Source: Roseibacterium beibuensis (GTDB lineage Bacteria; Pseudomonadota; Alphaproteobacteria; Rhodobacterales; Rhodobacteraceae). From it: 64,000 nt of DNA. Below the pieces are notes generated by a model. The model saw nothing but the letters and a program-made list of their open reading frames with translations. It was not told the DNA's origin and made no database searches. A program made the translations under genes and the position numbers. Shown here piece after piece: positions 33,336 through 42,548 of the stretch (its first letter is position 1; the number at the start of each line of letters is the position of its first letter). The stretch spans positions 186,001 to 250,000 of the forward strand of contig NZ_BAABHW010000004.1 in assembly GCF_039542305.1 (NCBI RefSeq), given 5' to 3'.

Positions 33336-33380
33336 AGTGTCAGCGCGGGTTGTATATGTGTCAACTTTGCTTGACAATCG
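33336..33380. promoter_or_regulatory. Divergent hemC/hemE promoter region
   Basis: The 123-base gap holds TTGACA-like boxes on both strands. On the minus strand TTGACA lies at 33359-33364, with a weak -10 (GACACT) 17 bases on. On the plus strand TTGACA lies at 33370-33375 and a second TTGACA is read just after, in GGCTTGACAG. The boxes are clear; the -10 elements are poor, so exact starts are not assigned. I see no FNR box here. Confidence 0.4.
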
Positions 33381-33444
33381 GGTTCGGCTTGACAGTTTTG
33401 GCGCGGGGCGAAACGGTGCCCCCTAACGACCCGAGGATTACCCG

Positions 33445-34476
33445 ATGACAGACAAGAAGAAACTCCTGCGCAGCCTCGCGGGCGAGGCGATGGATGTGCC
33501 GCCAGTATGGCTGATGCGCCAGGCGGGGCGATACCTGCCCGAATATCGCGAAACGCGCGCGCAGGCGGGGGACTTCTTGTCGCTGTGCTACAATTCGGAG
33601 CTCGCGGCCGAGGTCACGCTGCAACCGATCCGCCGCTACGGGTTCGACGCGGCGATTCTGTTCGCCGACATCCTGCTGATCCCCGACGCGCTGGGGGCCG
33701 ATCTGTGGTTCGTCACCGGCGAGGGGCCGCGGCTGTCCACCATCACCGGGCCCGAGGGGCTGAAGCCGCTCAAGGGCAAGGACGACATCCACGACCACCT
33801 TGCCCCCGTCTACGAGACAGTGCGCATCCTGTCGCGGGAATTGCCCAAGGAAACCACGCTGATCGGCTTTGCCGGCGCGCCCTGGACGGTGGCAACCTAC
33901 ATGATCGCCGGGCGTGGCACGCCCGATCAGGGGCCGGCCCATGCGCTGCGCGAAAGTGACCCCGAGACCTTCGGCGCGCTGATCGACCTGCTGACCGATG
34001 CGACCATCGAATATCTCGACATGCAGGTCAAAGCCGGGGCCGAAGTGGTCAAGATCTTCGACAGCTGGGCCGGGTCGCTGAAGGGCGAGGCGTTCGACAA
34101 GTTCGCGCTCGAACCCGCCAAACGCATCACCGCCGAGATGAAACGCCGCAACCCTGGCCTGCCGGTCATCGCCTTCCCGCGCGAGGCGGGCGAGAAATAC
34201 ATCGGCTTCGCCAAGGCCGTCGGTGCCGATTGCGTCGCCATCGATACCAAGGTCGCACCCGAATGGGCCGCCGAACATCTGCAACCCGACAGTTGCGTGC
34301 AAGGCAACCTCGACCCCAAGCTCATGGTCGAAGGCGGCCAGCGCCTGGTGGACGAGGCGCGACATATCGTCGACGCGCTGAAGGGCGGGCCGCATATCTT
34401 CAATCTGGGTCACGGCATCACGCCGGATGCCGACCCGGAAAACGTGCATGTCCTGCTCGACGCCATTCGCGGCTAG
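33445..34476 (+). CDS. hemE: Uroporphyrinogen decarboxylase
   Basis: A 343-residue cytosolic enzyme that removes four carboxyl groups from uroporphyrinogen III to give coproporphyrinogen III. The N-terminal signature WLMRQAGRYLPEYRETR (about 19-35) carries the substrate-binding arginines. GFAGAPWTVATYMIAG is the second family signature. The C-terminal half has FNLGHGITPDADPENV. Length is normal and the ATG follows GAGGATTACCCG. Product goes to HemF (35666) in air or HemN (48432) without oxygen, both in this window. A DAO-type oxidase gene starts six bases after the stop. Confidence 0.95.
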   Translation: MTDKKKLLRSLAGEAMDVPPVWLMRQAGRYLPEYRETRAQAGDFLSLCYNSELAAEVTLQPIRRYGFDAAILFADILLIPDALGADLWFVTGEGPRLSTITGPEGLKPLKGKDDIHDHLAPVYETVRILSRELPKETTLIGFAGAPWTVATYMIAGRGTPDQGPAHALRESDPETFGALIDLLTDATIEYLDMQVKAGAEVVKIFDSWAGSLKGEAFDKFALEPAKRITAEMKRRNPGLPVIAFPREAGEKYIGFAKAVGADCVAIDTKVAPEWAAEHLQPDSCVQGNLDPKLMVEGGQRLVDEARHIVDALKGGPHIFNLGHGITPDADPENVHVLLDAIRG

Positions 34477-34482
34477 GGTGAC

Positions 34483-35661
34483 GTGACCGGGCGGCCAGAC
34501 TTCGCGGTCGTGGGGCGGGGCCTGATGGGCACCGCCTGCGCCCGGCACCTGGTCGAGGCCGGGCATACCGTCGCACTGATCGGCCCCGACGAACCGGAGG
34601 GTCCGTCCCGGTTCGACGGCCCCTTCGCCAGCCATCACGATGCAGGCCGCATCACGCGCGGACTTGCCGAAAAGGCGGATTGGTCGCGCCTCGCCCTTCG
34701 GTCAATCGACCGTTACGCGATGCTGGAAGAGGCACTGGGCGAGTCCTTCTACACCCCCTGCGGCGTCATGATGGCCGGTCCGCTGGACGGACCGGGGGCC
34801 GAGTTCACACACGGTTTCCTCGGGGCGGCCAAGCGCCTCGCCCTGCCGCACGAGCGGATCGAAGGCGACGCGCTGAACGACCGTTTCCCCTATTTCCGCT
34901 TTCCCGCCGATACTGTCGCCGCATGGGAGGCGATGGGCGGCTGGATCGACCCGCGCGCCCTGCGCCGCGCGGAAGAGGTCTGCGCCACCCGCGCGGGCGC
35001 AACCGTGATCCGCGACACCGCCGTCGGGCTGGCCGGTGCTGCACTCACCCTTGGCAGTGGCGACATCGTCACCGCAGGCCATGTCGTCATGGCAACGGGC
35101 GGCTACGCCCGCACCTCGGGCCTTCTGCCCGGTTGCCCGGCGATGGGCGTCTATGCCCGCACCGTGGTGCTGGCCGAGGTCGACTCGGCAGAGGCCGCGC
35201 GGCTGAGCGGTATGCCCTCGCTTATCGCCATGCCCGAAGGCGGGAGGATGGACGAGGACCTCTACCTCCTGCCCCCGATCCGCTACCCGGATGGCAAGAC
35301 CTACATCAAGATCGGCGGCGAACCGTTCTCGGCCAGCCTCGAGACGGATGCCGAGATGACCGCGTGGTTCCAGTCCGACGGCAGCGCCGAGGCGGGTGAG
35401 ATGCTGACCCGCCACCTGCGCGCGCTGATGCCCGAGTTGCGCGCCACCAGCCTGCACCGGGCCACCTGCGTCGTCAGCTTCACCGAAACCGGCTATCCCT
35501 ATATCGAGCGGCTGACCGACCGGCTGACCATCCTGACGGGCGGCAATGGCGCCGCCGCCAAATCCTGCGACGAGATCGGGCGCCTCGGCGCGATCACGGC
35601 CACCGGCGGAGACCTGTCCGGCGAAGGCTACGAGACCGATTTCAAGGCGGTGTTCGTCTGA
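34483..35661 (+). CDS. FAD-dependent oxidoreductase of the DAO/sarcosine-oxidase type
   Basis: A 392-residue flavoprotein, start GTG at 34483 with GGGTGA just upstream. The dinucleotide-binding N-terminus is FAVVGRGLMGTACARHLVEAGH, where the usual GxGxxG is GRGLMG. HHDAGRITRG follows at the flavin contact region. The substrate domain has the MGVYARTVVLAEV strand, and a C-terminal TGGNGAAAKSCDEIGR closes the FAD site. It resembles monomeric sarcosine oxidase and N-methyltryptophan oxidase, so an N-methyl or secondary amine substrate is plausible. The covalent-flavin Cys is not assigned. It is tightly coupled to hemE but has no known role in haem synthesis. Confidence 0.72.
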   Translation: MTGRPDFAVVGRGLMGTACARHLVEAGHTVALIGPDEPEGPSRFDGPFASHHDAGRITRGLAEKADWSRLALRSIDRYAMLEEALGESFYTPCGVMMAGPLDGPGAEFTHGFLGAAKRLALPHERIEGDALNDRFPYFRFPADTVAAWEAMGGWIDPRALRRAEEVCATRAGATVIRDTAVGLAGAALTLGSGDIVTAGHVVMATGGYARTSGLLPGCPAMGVYARTVVLAEVDSAEAARLSGMPSLIAMPEGGRMDEDLYLLPPIRYPDGKTYIKIGGEPFSASLETDAEMTAWFQSDGSAEAGEMLTRHLRALMPELRATSLHRATCVVSFTETGYPYIERLTDRLTILTGGNGAAAKSCDEIGRLGAITATGGDLSGEGYETDFKAVFV

Positions 35662-35665
35662 AGGA

Positions 35666-36547
35666 TCACGTCCACTTGGCGATGGGCGGCAGGCTCATCA
35701 GCACGGCGTTCGCGTCATGCCCCGTCTCCAGCCCGAATTTCGTGCCCCGGTCGTAGACGAGGTTGTATTCGGCATAAAGCCCGCGATGCACCAACTGCTT
35801 CTCGCGGTCTTCTTTGGTGAAGGGCATGTGCTTGCGCCGTTCGACACATCCCAGGAACGCAGGCAGGAACGCGCGGCCGACATCCTGCGTGAAGGCGAAA
35901 TCGGCCTCCCAGTCGCCGGTATTCAGATCGTCGTAGAAGATGCCCCCGACGCCCCGCGCACGATGGCGGTGCGGGACGTAGAAATATTCGTCGGCCCAAG
36001 CCTTGAACCGCGGATAAAGCTCCGCACCATGCGGGTCGCAATGTTCCTTCAACACGGTGTGGAAATGCTCGGTATCCTCGGGATACTCGATCGCCGGGTT
36101 CAGGTCCGATCCGCCGCCGAACCACCACGCCACCGGCGTCCAGAACATGCGCGTGTTCATGTGAACGGCCGGCACATGCGGGTTCTGCATATGCGCCACA
36201 AGGCTTATCCCCGAGGCCCAGAAGGTCGGATCGTCCTTCAGCCCCGACAGGTCCTTGCGCGCGGCCATCGCGGCCACGGCCCGGTCGCCCAGCTGGCCAT
36301 GCACGGTCGACACGTTCACGCCGACTTTCTCGAATACTCGTCCGCCGCGCATGACGCTCATCAAACCGCCGCCCGCGTCCGATCCGTCTTCGGACTGACG
36401 CTTGGTCTGGGTCACTTCGAACCGTCCGGCAGGCTGATCGCCCCCTTGCGCATCCTCCAACGCCTCGAAGGCGGCCACGATCTCGTCGCGCAGCGCGCGG
36501 AACCACTCCGATGCGCGGGTCTTGCGGTCGTCGAACGTGTCTTTCAT
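35666..36547 (-). CDS. hemF: Aerobic coproporphyrinogen III oxidase
   Basis: A 293-residue oxygen-dependent enzyme converting coproporphyrinogen III to protoporphyrinogen IX. Readable signature regions are GGGLMSVMRGGRVFEKVGVN, NPHVPAVHMNTRMFW, FGGGSDLNPAIEYPEDTEHF, and GIFYDDLNTGDWEAD. The start at 36547 follows GGGAGGGCACCAG; the longer frame is not needed. Its end converges on the DAO-type gene with only four bases between. It is the aerobic counterpart of hemN at 48432. Confidence 0.95.
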   Translation of the reverse strand: MKDTFDDRKTRASEWFRALRDEIVAAFEALEDAQGGDQPAGRFEVTQTKRQSEDGSDAGGGLMSVMRGGRVFEKVGVNVSTVHGQLGDRAVAAMAARKDLSGLKDDPTFWASGISLVAHMQNPHVPAVHMNTRMFWTPVAWWFGGGSDLNPAIEYPEDTEHFHTVLKEHCDPHGAELYPRFKAWADEYFYVPHRHRARGVGGIFYDDLNTGDWEADFAFTQDVGRAFLPAFLGCVERRKHMPFTKEDREKQLVHRGLYAEYNLVYDRGTKFGLETGHDANAVLMSLPPIAKWT

Positions 36548-36744
36548 CTGGTGCCCTCCCCGGATGGTCTGAAATCCGTCCGGCCTGCTTAGCACTCAGG
36601 CCAAGCCCCTGTCATCCGGCAAACCGCATTCCCGGAACACGCAGGCTTCGCGGCCTATTTCATCATGGATTTCCGGGCGATCTTGGCGTAGGATCAACGA
36701 AACGCCGCATCAGACGGCACCCCGAGGCAGAATGAGCAGGCTTC

Positions 36745-38118
36745 GTGAAAACTGTTAGATTAGCGACCGCCCTCATGGGGCTGATCCTTTGTGTCGTGCT
36801 GGGGCTGACCGCGCCCGCACGCGCCGCGCCTTATGCCGCCATGGTGATGGATGCCCGCACCGGCGAGGTGCTGCATTCCCGCAATGCCGACACGCGCCTG
36901 CACCCCGCCTCTCTGACCAAGATGATGACGCTCTACATCGCGTTCGAAGCGGTGCGCCTGGGCGAGATCGGCCTTGATACCGAGGTGTTGATTTCGGCCA
37001 ATGCCGATGCCGAACCGCCCTCGCATCTTGGCCTGCGCGCAGGCACGACGATCCGGTTTCGCTACCTGATCCGCGCGGCAGCCATCCGTTCCGCCAACGA
37101 TGCCGCGACCGCCATCGCGGAAGCGTTGGAAGGGTCCGAGGCCGCCTTCGCACGCCGCATGAACCGCACCGCCCGGGCCCTGGGCATGACGCGCACCACG
37201 TTTCGAAACGCCCACGGCCTGACCAGCGACGGCCACCTGTCGACCGCGCGGGACATGACGATTCTGGGGCGGCGGCTGGTTTACGACTATCCGCAGTATT
37301 ACAATATCTTCTCCCGCCGCGAGGATGACGCCGGGATCGCCACCGTGCGCAACACCAACCGCGCTGTGCTCAACGCCTATGCCGGCGCGGACGGGATCAA
37401 GACCGGCTACACGCGCGCGGCGGGCTTCAACCTCGTGGCATCGGCGCAGCGCGGGCAGGAACGGATCATCGCGACGGTGTTCGGCGGTCGCTCGGCCGCA
37501 TGGCGCAACCAGCGGATCATGGAGCTTCTCGACATGGGGTTCGAGCGGGCGCCCAGCCGTGCCACGGTGCGCGTGCCCCCCCTCCCCAGCTATCCCGATG
37601 CGCCAAGCAGCGGCGGCGTTCGCGCCTCGGGCGCCGTCGCGCGCAGCCTGCGGCCAATTCCCCGGCCTGCCCCTGTCGCCCCGGCCCCCGAACCCTCGCC
37701 GGAATTGCTCGCGGCGATTGGAGAGGCCGTGGGAGAAGCATTGACCGAGATCGAAACGGCGGCGGGAACCGCCCCGCCCGGCGTGCCCCCGACCCCGCGC
37801 CCCGAGCCGCAGGCGACCGCCATCGTGCCGCCCCGCCCCGAACCGATCGCGCCCGAGGTCGTCACGCGCGCCTCCTCGACCGGCAGCCGCCTTTATGGCG
37901 TGTCGCTGGGGCGTCAGCCGTCTCATCACGCAGCCGAGCGCCTCCTGCTGCGCACCGCCTTGGCCGAGCTTGGCACCTTCGACGACGCCTTGCGCCGCGT
38001 GGTGCAACGCTCAGGCGGCTACGAGGCCCGGTTTGCCGGCATGACCGAGGATCAGGCCGCGCGCGCCTGCGCCCGGTTGTCGGCCCGACACCTGGCCTGC
38101 GAGACATTCGGGCCGTAA
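36745..38118 (+). CDS. D-alanyl-D-alanine carboxypeptidase (S11) with proline-rich linker and SPOR-like end
   Basis: A 457-residue periplasmic penicillin-binding protein that trims peptidoglycan side chains. The signal peptide is residues 1-28 (MKTVRLATALMGLILCVVLG then TAPARA). The active-site set is complete: SxxK Ser56-Lys59 in ASLTKMM, SxN Ser116-Asn118 in RSANDAA, and KTG 219-221 in IKTGYTRAAG. Residues about 275-380 are Pro/Ala-rich. The last 75 residues (AERLLLRTALAELGTFDDAL to the end) look like a SPOR-type peptidoglycan-binding module. Start GTG at 36745, with an AGG a few bases upstream. It is divergent from hemF. Confidence 0.85.
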   Translation: MKTVRLATALMGLILCVVLGLTAPARAAPYAAMVMDARTGEVLHSRNADTRLHPASLTKMMTLYIAFEAVRLGEIGLDTEVLISANADAEPPSHLGLRAGTTIRFRYLIRAAAIRSANDAATAIAEALEGSEAAFARRMNRTARALGMTRTTFRNAHGLTSDGHLSTARDMTILGRRLVYDYPQYYNIFSRREDDAGIATVRNTNRAVLNAYAGADGIKTGYTRAAGFNLVASAQRGQERIIATVFGGRSAAWRNQRIMELLDMGFERAPSRATVRVPPLPSYPDAPSSGGVRASGAVARSLRPIPRPAPVAPAPEPSPELLAAIGEAVGEALTEIETAAGTAPPGVPPTPRPEPQATAIVPPRPEPIAPEVVTRASSTGSRLYGVSLGRQPSHHAAERLLLRTALAELGTFDDALRRVVQRSGGYEARFAGMTEDQAARACARLSARHLACETFGP

Positions 38119-38163
38119 CCGGCCCCAAACGGGCGGATGCAGGGATGTCGATGCGGGGCGCGC

Positions 38164-38322
38164 TCAGTCCTTCGGGTGGTCGTCGTAATCGTCCGACAGG
38201 ATCCGGTTCGCGTCGCCCTCGGGGTCGTCGAACTGGCCGCGCTTCAGCATCCAGAAGAAGAAGCCGAGCCCCAGCAGCCCGAGAAACAGGCTGACCGGGA
38301 TCAGAAGGCCGAGAATATCCAT
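38164..38322 (-). CDS. ccoS: cbb3 oxidase maturation protein CcoS
   Basis: A 52-residue protein, below the usual length cut-off for gene callers. It begins MDILGLLIPVSLFLGLLGLG, one transmembrane helix, continues FFFWMLKRGQFDDPEGDANR, and ends with an acidic tail containing ILSDDYDD. The helix plus KRGQFDDPEGDA pattern is the CcoS/FixS family, needed for cofactor insertion into the cbb3 oxidase. It starts six bases past the ccoI stop and is the last gene of the ccoGHIS assembly operon. Confidence 0.95.
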   Translation of the reverse strand: MDILGLLIPVSLFLGLLGLGFFFWMLKRGQFDDPEGDANRILSDDYDDHPKD

Positions 38323-38328
38323 TCCGCG

Positions 38329-40527
38329 TTACCTCAACCGCAGCGCGTTGAGCGAGACCGTGATCGAGGAGGACGACATCGCCAACGCCGCGATCAACGG
38401 GGTGGCAAGCCCGGCCACGGCCAGCGGAACCGCCAGCACGTTGTAGACCGTCGCGATGGTGAAATTCTCGCGAATCCGCTTGGAGGCCGAGACGGAGGTC
38501 GTCACCGCGTCCCCGATGGGCGCAAGGCTGCGCCCCATCAGCACCATGTCCGAGGCCGTGCGCGCGGCATCCAGCGCCGAGGCGGGCGAGATCGAGACAT
38601 GGGCTGCGGCCAAGGCCGCCGTGTCGTTCAGCCCGTCGCCCACCATAAGCACCTTGGCGCCGTCCGCGGCGAGGTCGGCCACCATCGCGGCTTTCTCTTC
38701 GGGCAGGGCCTCGGCGATCACCTCGTCGATGCCGATCCGCTGGGCAAAGCGTTCCACCGCGCCGCGCGTATCGCCCGAAATCAGGATCACGCGCTTGGCT
38801 CCGGCCTTCAGCGCGGCAACCGTTTCCTCGGCCCCCTCGCGCAGGGTGTCGGTAAAGGGCAGCGTCACGGGCGCATCGTCCCCGATTTTCAGGAAGGTCG
38901 CCGTAACATCGGGCGCCTCGGCCCCCAGCCACGCGGCGCGCCCAAGGCGCACGGTCTGCCCCTTCCAGATGGCCTCGACCCCGTAACCCGGCTTCTCGGT
39001 CACATCGGTCAGGTTCGCGGGGCGCAGGCCGCGCTGGCGCAGCGCGGTCGAAAGGGCCTCGGCCAGCGGGTGCGACGACGCCTCGGCCAGACCAAGCGCC
39101 ACGCGCATGTCCGCCTCGCGCAGATCGTCGAGGCCCACAGGCTCCGGCGCGCCGGTTGTCAGCGTGCCGGTCTTGTCGAAGACGACCGTATCGGCCTCGG
39201 CCAGCCGCTCAAGCGCGGTGCCGTTTTTGATCAGCAGCCCCTTGCGGAAAAGCCGGCCCGAGGCCGCCGTCGTCACCGCCGGCACCGCAAGACCAAGGGC
39301 ACAGGGGCACGTAATGATGAGAACCGCCGCCGCGATGTTCAGCGAGACCCGCAAATCCTGCGTACCGATGAACCAGCCCAAGGCGGCCACCGCCGACAGG
39401 ATATGCACCCCCGGCGCGTAAAGCTTCGCAGCCTGATCGGCGAGCGAGTTGTAATTCGACCGCCCCGACTCGGCCACGGCGACAAGGTCCGCGATCCGGT
39501 GCAGCGACGTGTCCCGACCCGCCGCGCGCACCTCGACCATCAGGGGGCCGGTCAGGTTGACCTCGCCCGCGCTGACCTCGCAACCCGGTCCGGCATAGAC
39601 CGGCAGGCTTTCCCCGGTCATCAACGAGCGGTCGAGCTCCGATTGGCCCTCGGTCACGATGCCGTCGACAGGAATGCGGCCGCCCGGCTTCACCCGGACG
39701 ATATCGCCCACCGCAAGGTCGGAGGCGGCAACGGTTTCCTCGGACCCGTCGGCCAGAACCCGCAACGCGCGCGGCACTTCCAGCGCGGCCAGTTCCTGCG
39801 CCGCCGACCGGGCCGAAGCCCGCGTGCGGTGATCGAGGTAGCGCCCCGCCAAAAGGAAGGTGCACAGCGCGATCGCCGCGTCGAAATAGGCGTGTTCGCC
39901 CGATTGCGTCGTCTCGTACAGCGATGTGCCCACCGCCAGCAGGATCGCCAGCGTGATCGGCACGTCCATGTTCAGCCGCCCGCCCCGCAGCGCGGACCAG
40001 GCCGACACGTAGAACGGACGCCCGGAGAAGATCACGGCGGGAATCGCGATCCCGGCGGAAATCCAGTGCATCATGTCGCGCGTGACGCCTTCGGCCCCGG
40101 CCCAGACGGCCACGGACAGAAGCATCACGTTCATCATCGCGAAGAACGCGACGGCCAGGCGCATCAGCAGGTCGCGCCCGGCCCGGTCGGCGGCGGTCGT
40201 GGCCAGCACGCCGGGGTCGAGCTCATGCGCCTCGTAGCCAGCCGCCTCCAGCACCTGCGTCAGGTCATCCGCCGTCACGCCGGCCTCCGCCTCCACCGCC
40301 GCGCGGCGCAGGGTCAGGTTCACGCGAGCGTCCTTGACCCCCGGTGTCGCGCGCAGCGCCTTTTCCACCCCCGAGATACAGCCCGCGCAATGGATGCCGG
40401 GCAGCGACAGCATCAGCGTCGCATCCTCGGGCAGATCGGCCAGATGCTCGGCGGCGGGCGCGACGTTGCAGGCCGGGCAAGCGCCCGGCCGACCCCGTTC
40501 CTCGGCATGATCGAAGGTGGCGGTCAT
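38329..40527 (-). CDS. ccoI: Copper-translocating P-type ATPase for cbb3 oxidase assembly
   Basis: A 732-residue P1B ATPase that supplies copper for the CcoN active site. The N-terminal CPACN near 17-21 is a CcoI/FixI feature. One heavy-metal domain follows (GIHCAGC near 44-50), then membrane helices, CPCALGLAVP, DKTGTLTTG, SSHPLAEA and VGDGLNDTAAL. It differs from the detoxifying copA at 20521 in having one metal domain plus the extra cysteine pair. It lies between ccoH and ccoS, as in the canonical ccoGHIS order. Confidence 0.95.
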   Translation of the reverse strand: MTATFDHAEERGRPGACPACNVAPAAEHLADLPEDATLMLSLPGIHCAGCISGVEKALRATPGVKDARVNLTLRRAAVEAEAGVTADDLTQVLEAAGYEAHELDPGVLATTAADRAGRDLLMRLAVAFFAMMNVMLLSVAVWAGAEGVTRDMMHWISAGIAIPAVIFSGRPFYVSAWSALRGGRLNMDVPITLAILLAVGTSLYETTQSGEHAYFDAAIALCTFLLAGRYLDHRTRASARSAAQELAALEVPRALRVLADGSEETVAASDLAVGDIVRVKPGGRIPVDGIVTEGQSELDRSLMTGESLPVYAGPGCEVSAGEVNLTGPLMVEVRAAGRDTSLHRIADLVAVAESGRSNYNSLADQAAKLYAPGVHILSAVAALGWFIGTQDLRVSLNIAAAVLIITCPCALGLAVPAVTTAASGRLFRKGLLIKNGTALERLAEADTVVFDKTGTLTTGAPEPVGLDDLREADMRVALGLAEASSHPLAEALSTALRQRGLRPANLTDVTEKPGYGVEAIWKGQTVRLGRAAWLGAEAPDVTATFLKIGDDAPVTLPFTDTLREGAEETVAALKAGAKRVILISGDTRGAVERFAQRIGIDEVIAEALPEEKAAMVADLAADGAKVLMVGDGLNDTAALAAAHVSISPASALDAARTASDMVLMGRSLAPIGDAVTTSVSASKRIRENFTIATVYNVLAVPLAVAGLATPLIAALAMSSSSITVSLNALRLR

Positions 40528-40541
40528 CGCCTCCCCTTTCT

Positions 40542-41033
40542 TCAGTCGCGCAGCGAGAAGGTGATGTTGTGCCGGTACTCGGCCCCGTTACGGGCCGTTC
40601 CGGTCAGCCGCAGACGCCAGCGTCCCTCGGACACCTCGACCGGGGCCTGCAACACGCCGTTCGGCCCACGCTCGAAGGCCAGTTGCTGGTCTTCAAGCTG
40701 GTTTGTGGGCCGGGTCAGCAGCGCGTCAAGCTCGGCGGGGTAAACCGGACGCCCGGTTTCATCGACAAGCGTCAGGGTCAGGAGGTCGCCCTCCACCTCG
40801 ACCGAGGCATTCCAACCCAGCTCTTGCTGCGCGAACCGGCGATCGTCGAAGGTCTGGCTGTCGGCATAGCTGGAACTGACCTCCATCCCCGGGAAGGTCG
40901 AGATCGCGTTCCAGGCCATGAACAGGTTCACGCCGATGATCAGGCCGAAACCGACGACGAAGATGGCCAGCACCTTGCGCCCGGTCAGCTGCCCCTTGGT
41001 GGAGCCGCCCTGCGCCTCGACTTGGTCGGTCAT
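40542..41033 (-). CDS. ccoH: cbb3 oxidase assembly protein CcoH/FixH
   Basis: A 163-residue membrane protein with one N-terminal helix (KVLAIFVVGFGLIIGVNLFM, about 20-39) and a periplasmic beta-rich domain. The domain contains SSSYADSQTFDDRRFAQQ and the LGWNASVEV stretch typical of FixH. The protein stays with the oxidase during assembly and helps stabilise CcoN. It overlaps ccoG by 4 bases and precedes ccoI by 14. Confidence 0.92.
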   Translation of the reverse strand: MTDQVEAQGGSTKGQLTGRKVLAIFVVGFGLIIGVNLFMAWNAISTFPGMEVSSSYADSQTFDDRRFAQQELGWNASVEVEGDLLTLTLVDETGRPVYPAELDALLTRPTNQLEDQQLAFERGPNGVLQAPVEVSEGRWRLRLTGTARNGAEYRHNITFSLRD

Positions 41034-42460
41034 TGCGTATCCCTCCCGAAGAACGTGGTGTCTTCAAACGTCCGCGTGTTCGTCGACAGATCCTCGATCC
41101 ACAAACGGAAATCCGTGCGTTCGGTCGAGGCCACATCGCTGCCCGCCGGCGCGGTGACATAGACCCGCAGCAGTTGCGTCGAGTCGATCGGCACCTCGAC
41201 AATCCCGTTGTCAGACCCTTCCACCTCGATCTCGAACGGCGCCCCTTCGCCCAGGGTGACGCTGAAATCCGACGTCTCATGGGTCATGTTGCGGATCCGC
41301 ACGTCATAGGTGTTCCGGATCGATCCATCCGACAATGTCACATATTGCGGGTTTCGCACAGGCGCGACGGTCATGTCGATATCCGTCCGGATGAACAGCA
41401 GGACGGTCAGGCCGATCCCGATGGTCGACCACAGCACGGTGTAGATGATCGTGCGCAGGCGGAAGATGTGCTTCCAGACGGAAATCTTTTCCTTGCCGGC
41501 GCGTTCGTTGGCCTCGTCCGTCAGGGCCATGTAGTCGATCAGGCCGCGCGGCTTGCCGATCTTGTCCATGATGTCGTCGCAAGCGTCGATGCAAAGCGCA
41601 CAGGTGATGCATTCCAGCTGCTGGCCGTCGCGGATGTCGATCCCAACGGGGCAGACGTTCACGCAGGCCATGCAGTCGATGCAATCGCCCAACTCGGTGT
41701 TTTCCTGCCCCTTGCGGTGTTTGCCGCGCGGCTCGCCGCGCCAGTCACGATAGGCGACGGTGATCGTCTGTTCGTCCATCATCGCGGCCTGGATGCGCGG
41801 CCAGGGGCACATGTAGATGCAGACCTGTTCGCGCATAAAGCCACCGAACACGAAGGTCGTGACCGTCAGGATGCCGATGGTGGCATAGGCGACGGATGGC
41901 GCCTGCAACGTCACGATGTCTCGCAGAAGGGTCGGCGCGTCTGCAAAATAGAAGACCCACGCCCCGCCGGTCGCCACCGCGATCAGAAGCCACGCGATAT
42001 ACTTGGTGATCCGCAGACGGAATTTCTTGAAGTTCCAGTCCTGCTTCCACAGCCGCAGGCGCGCGTTGCGGTCGCCCTCGATCCACCGTTCGACGGTGAA
42101 GAACAGGTCCGTCCAGACGGTCTGCGGGCAGGTATAGCCGCACCAGACGCGCCCCAGCGCCGAGGTGAACAGGAACAGGCCAAGGCCCGCCATGATCAGA
42201 AGGCCCGCGACGAAGTAGAATTCATGCGGCCATATTTCGATCCAGAAGAAGAAGAAGCGCCGGTTGGCAAGGTCGATCAGAACCGCCTGGTCCGGCAGGC
42301 TGGGGCCGCGGTCCCAGCGAATCCATGGCGTCAGGTAATAGATCCCCAGCGTCACGATCATGATGATCCATTTCAGGTTCCGAAAGCGGCCCTTCACTCG
42401 CTTGGGAAATACTGGCTCACGGGCGGCATAGAGCTTTTGCGGCTCTTCTGTGGCACTCAT
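41030..42460 (-). CDS. ccoG: cbb3 oxidase assembly ferredoxin-like protein CcoG
   Basis: A 476-residue membrane protein with about five helices and two [4Fe-4S] ferredoxin-type motifs near 250-285. These are CIDCMACVNVCPVGIDIRDG and then CITCALCIDACDD. A periplasmic immunoglobulin-like C-terminal domain (about 360-476) is typical of CcoG/RdxA, the cupric reductase that helps deliver Cu(I) to the oxidase. First gene of ccoGHIS; an FNR box lies about 80 bases upstream, so induction at low oxygen is expected. Confidence 0.95.
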   Translation of the reverse strand: MSATEEPQKLYAAREPVFPKRVKGRFRNLKWIIMIVTLGIYYLTPWIRWDRGPSLPDQAVLIDLANRRFFFFWIEIWPHEFYFVAGLLIMAGLGLFLFTSALGRVWCGYTCPQTVWTDLFFTVERWIEGDRNARLRLWKQDWNFKKFRLRITKYIAWLLIAVATGGAWVFYFADAPTLLRDIVTLQAPSVAYATIGILTVTTFVFGGFMREQVCIYMCPWPRIQAAMMDEQTITVAYRDWRGEPRGKHRKGQENTELGDCIDCMACVNVCPVGIDIRDGQQLECITCALCIDACDDIMDKIGKPRGLIDYMALTDEANERAGKEKISVWKHIFRLRTIIYTVLWSTIGIGLTVLLFIRTDIDMTVAPVRNPQYVTLSDGSIRNTYDVRIRNMTHETSDFSVTLGEGAPFEIEVEGSDNGIVEVPIDSTQLLRVYVTAPAGSDVASTERTDFRLWIEDLSTNTRTFEDTTFFGRDTQ

Positions 42461-42534
42461 CTTCGAAATCCTTGGGGTATGGTCGTTCGGTCCTGCGCTT
42501 GGCCGGTTCTACTTCCGGTAGTGGCGCGGTCTCC

Positions 42535-42548
42535 TTGACGTGGATCAA
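42535..42548 (-). promoter_or_regulatory. FNR box upstream of ccoGHIS
   Basis: TTGAC-GTGG-ATCAA matches the FNR/FnrL consensus TTGAT-N4-ATCAA at nine of ten positions. Its centre is about 81 bases upstream of the ccoG start, a suitable place for class II activation with a leader of about 40 bases. Confidence 0.88.

Noticed and set aside
33322..33444. FNR box between hemC and hemE
   Set aside because: The TTGACA words there lack the inverted partner at four bases; they fit -35 boxes better.
38137..40743. 868-codon plus-strand open frame
   Set aside because: Antisense to ccoS and ccoI, which carry clear motifs.
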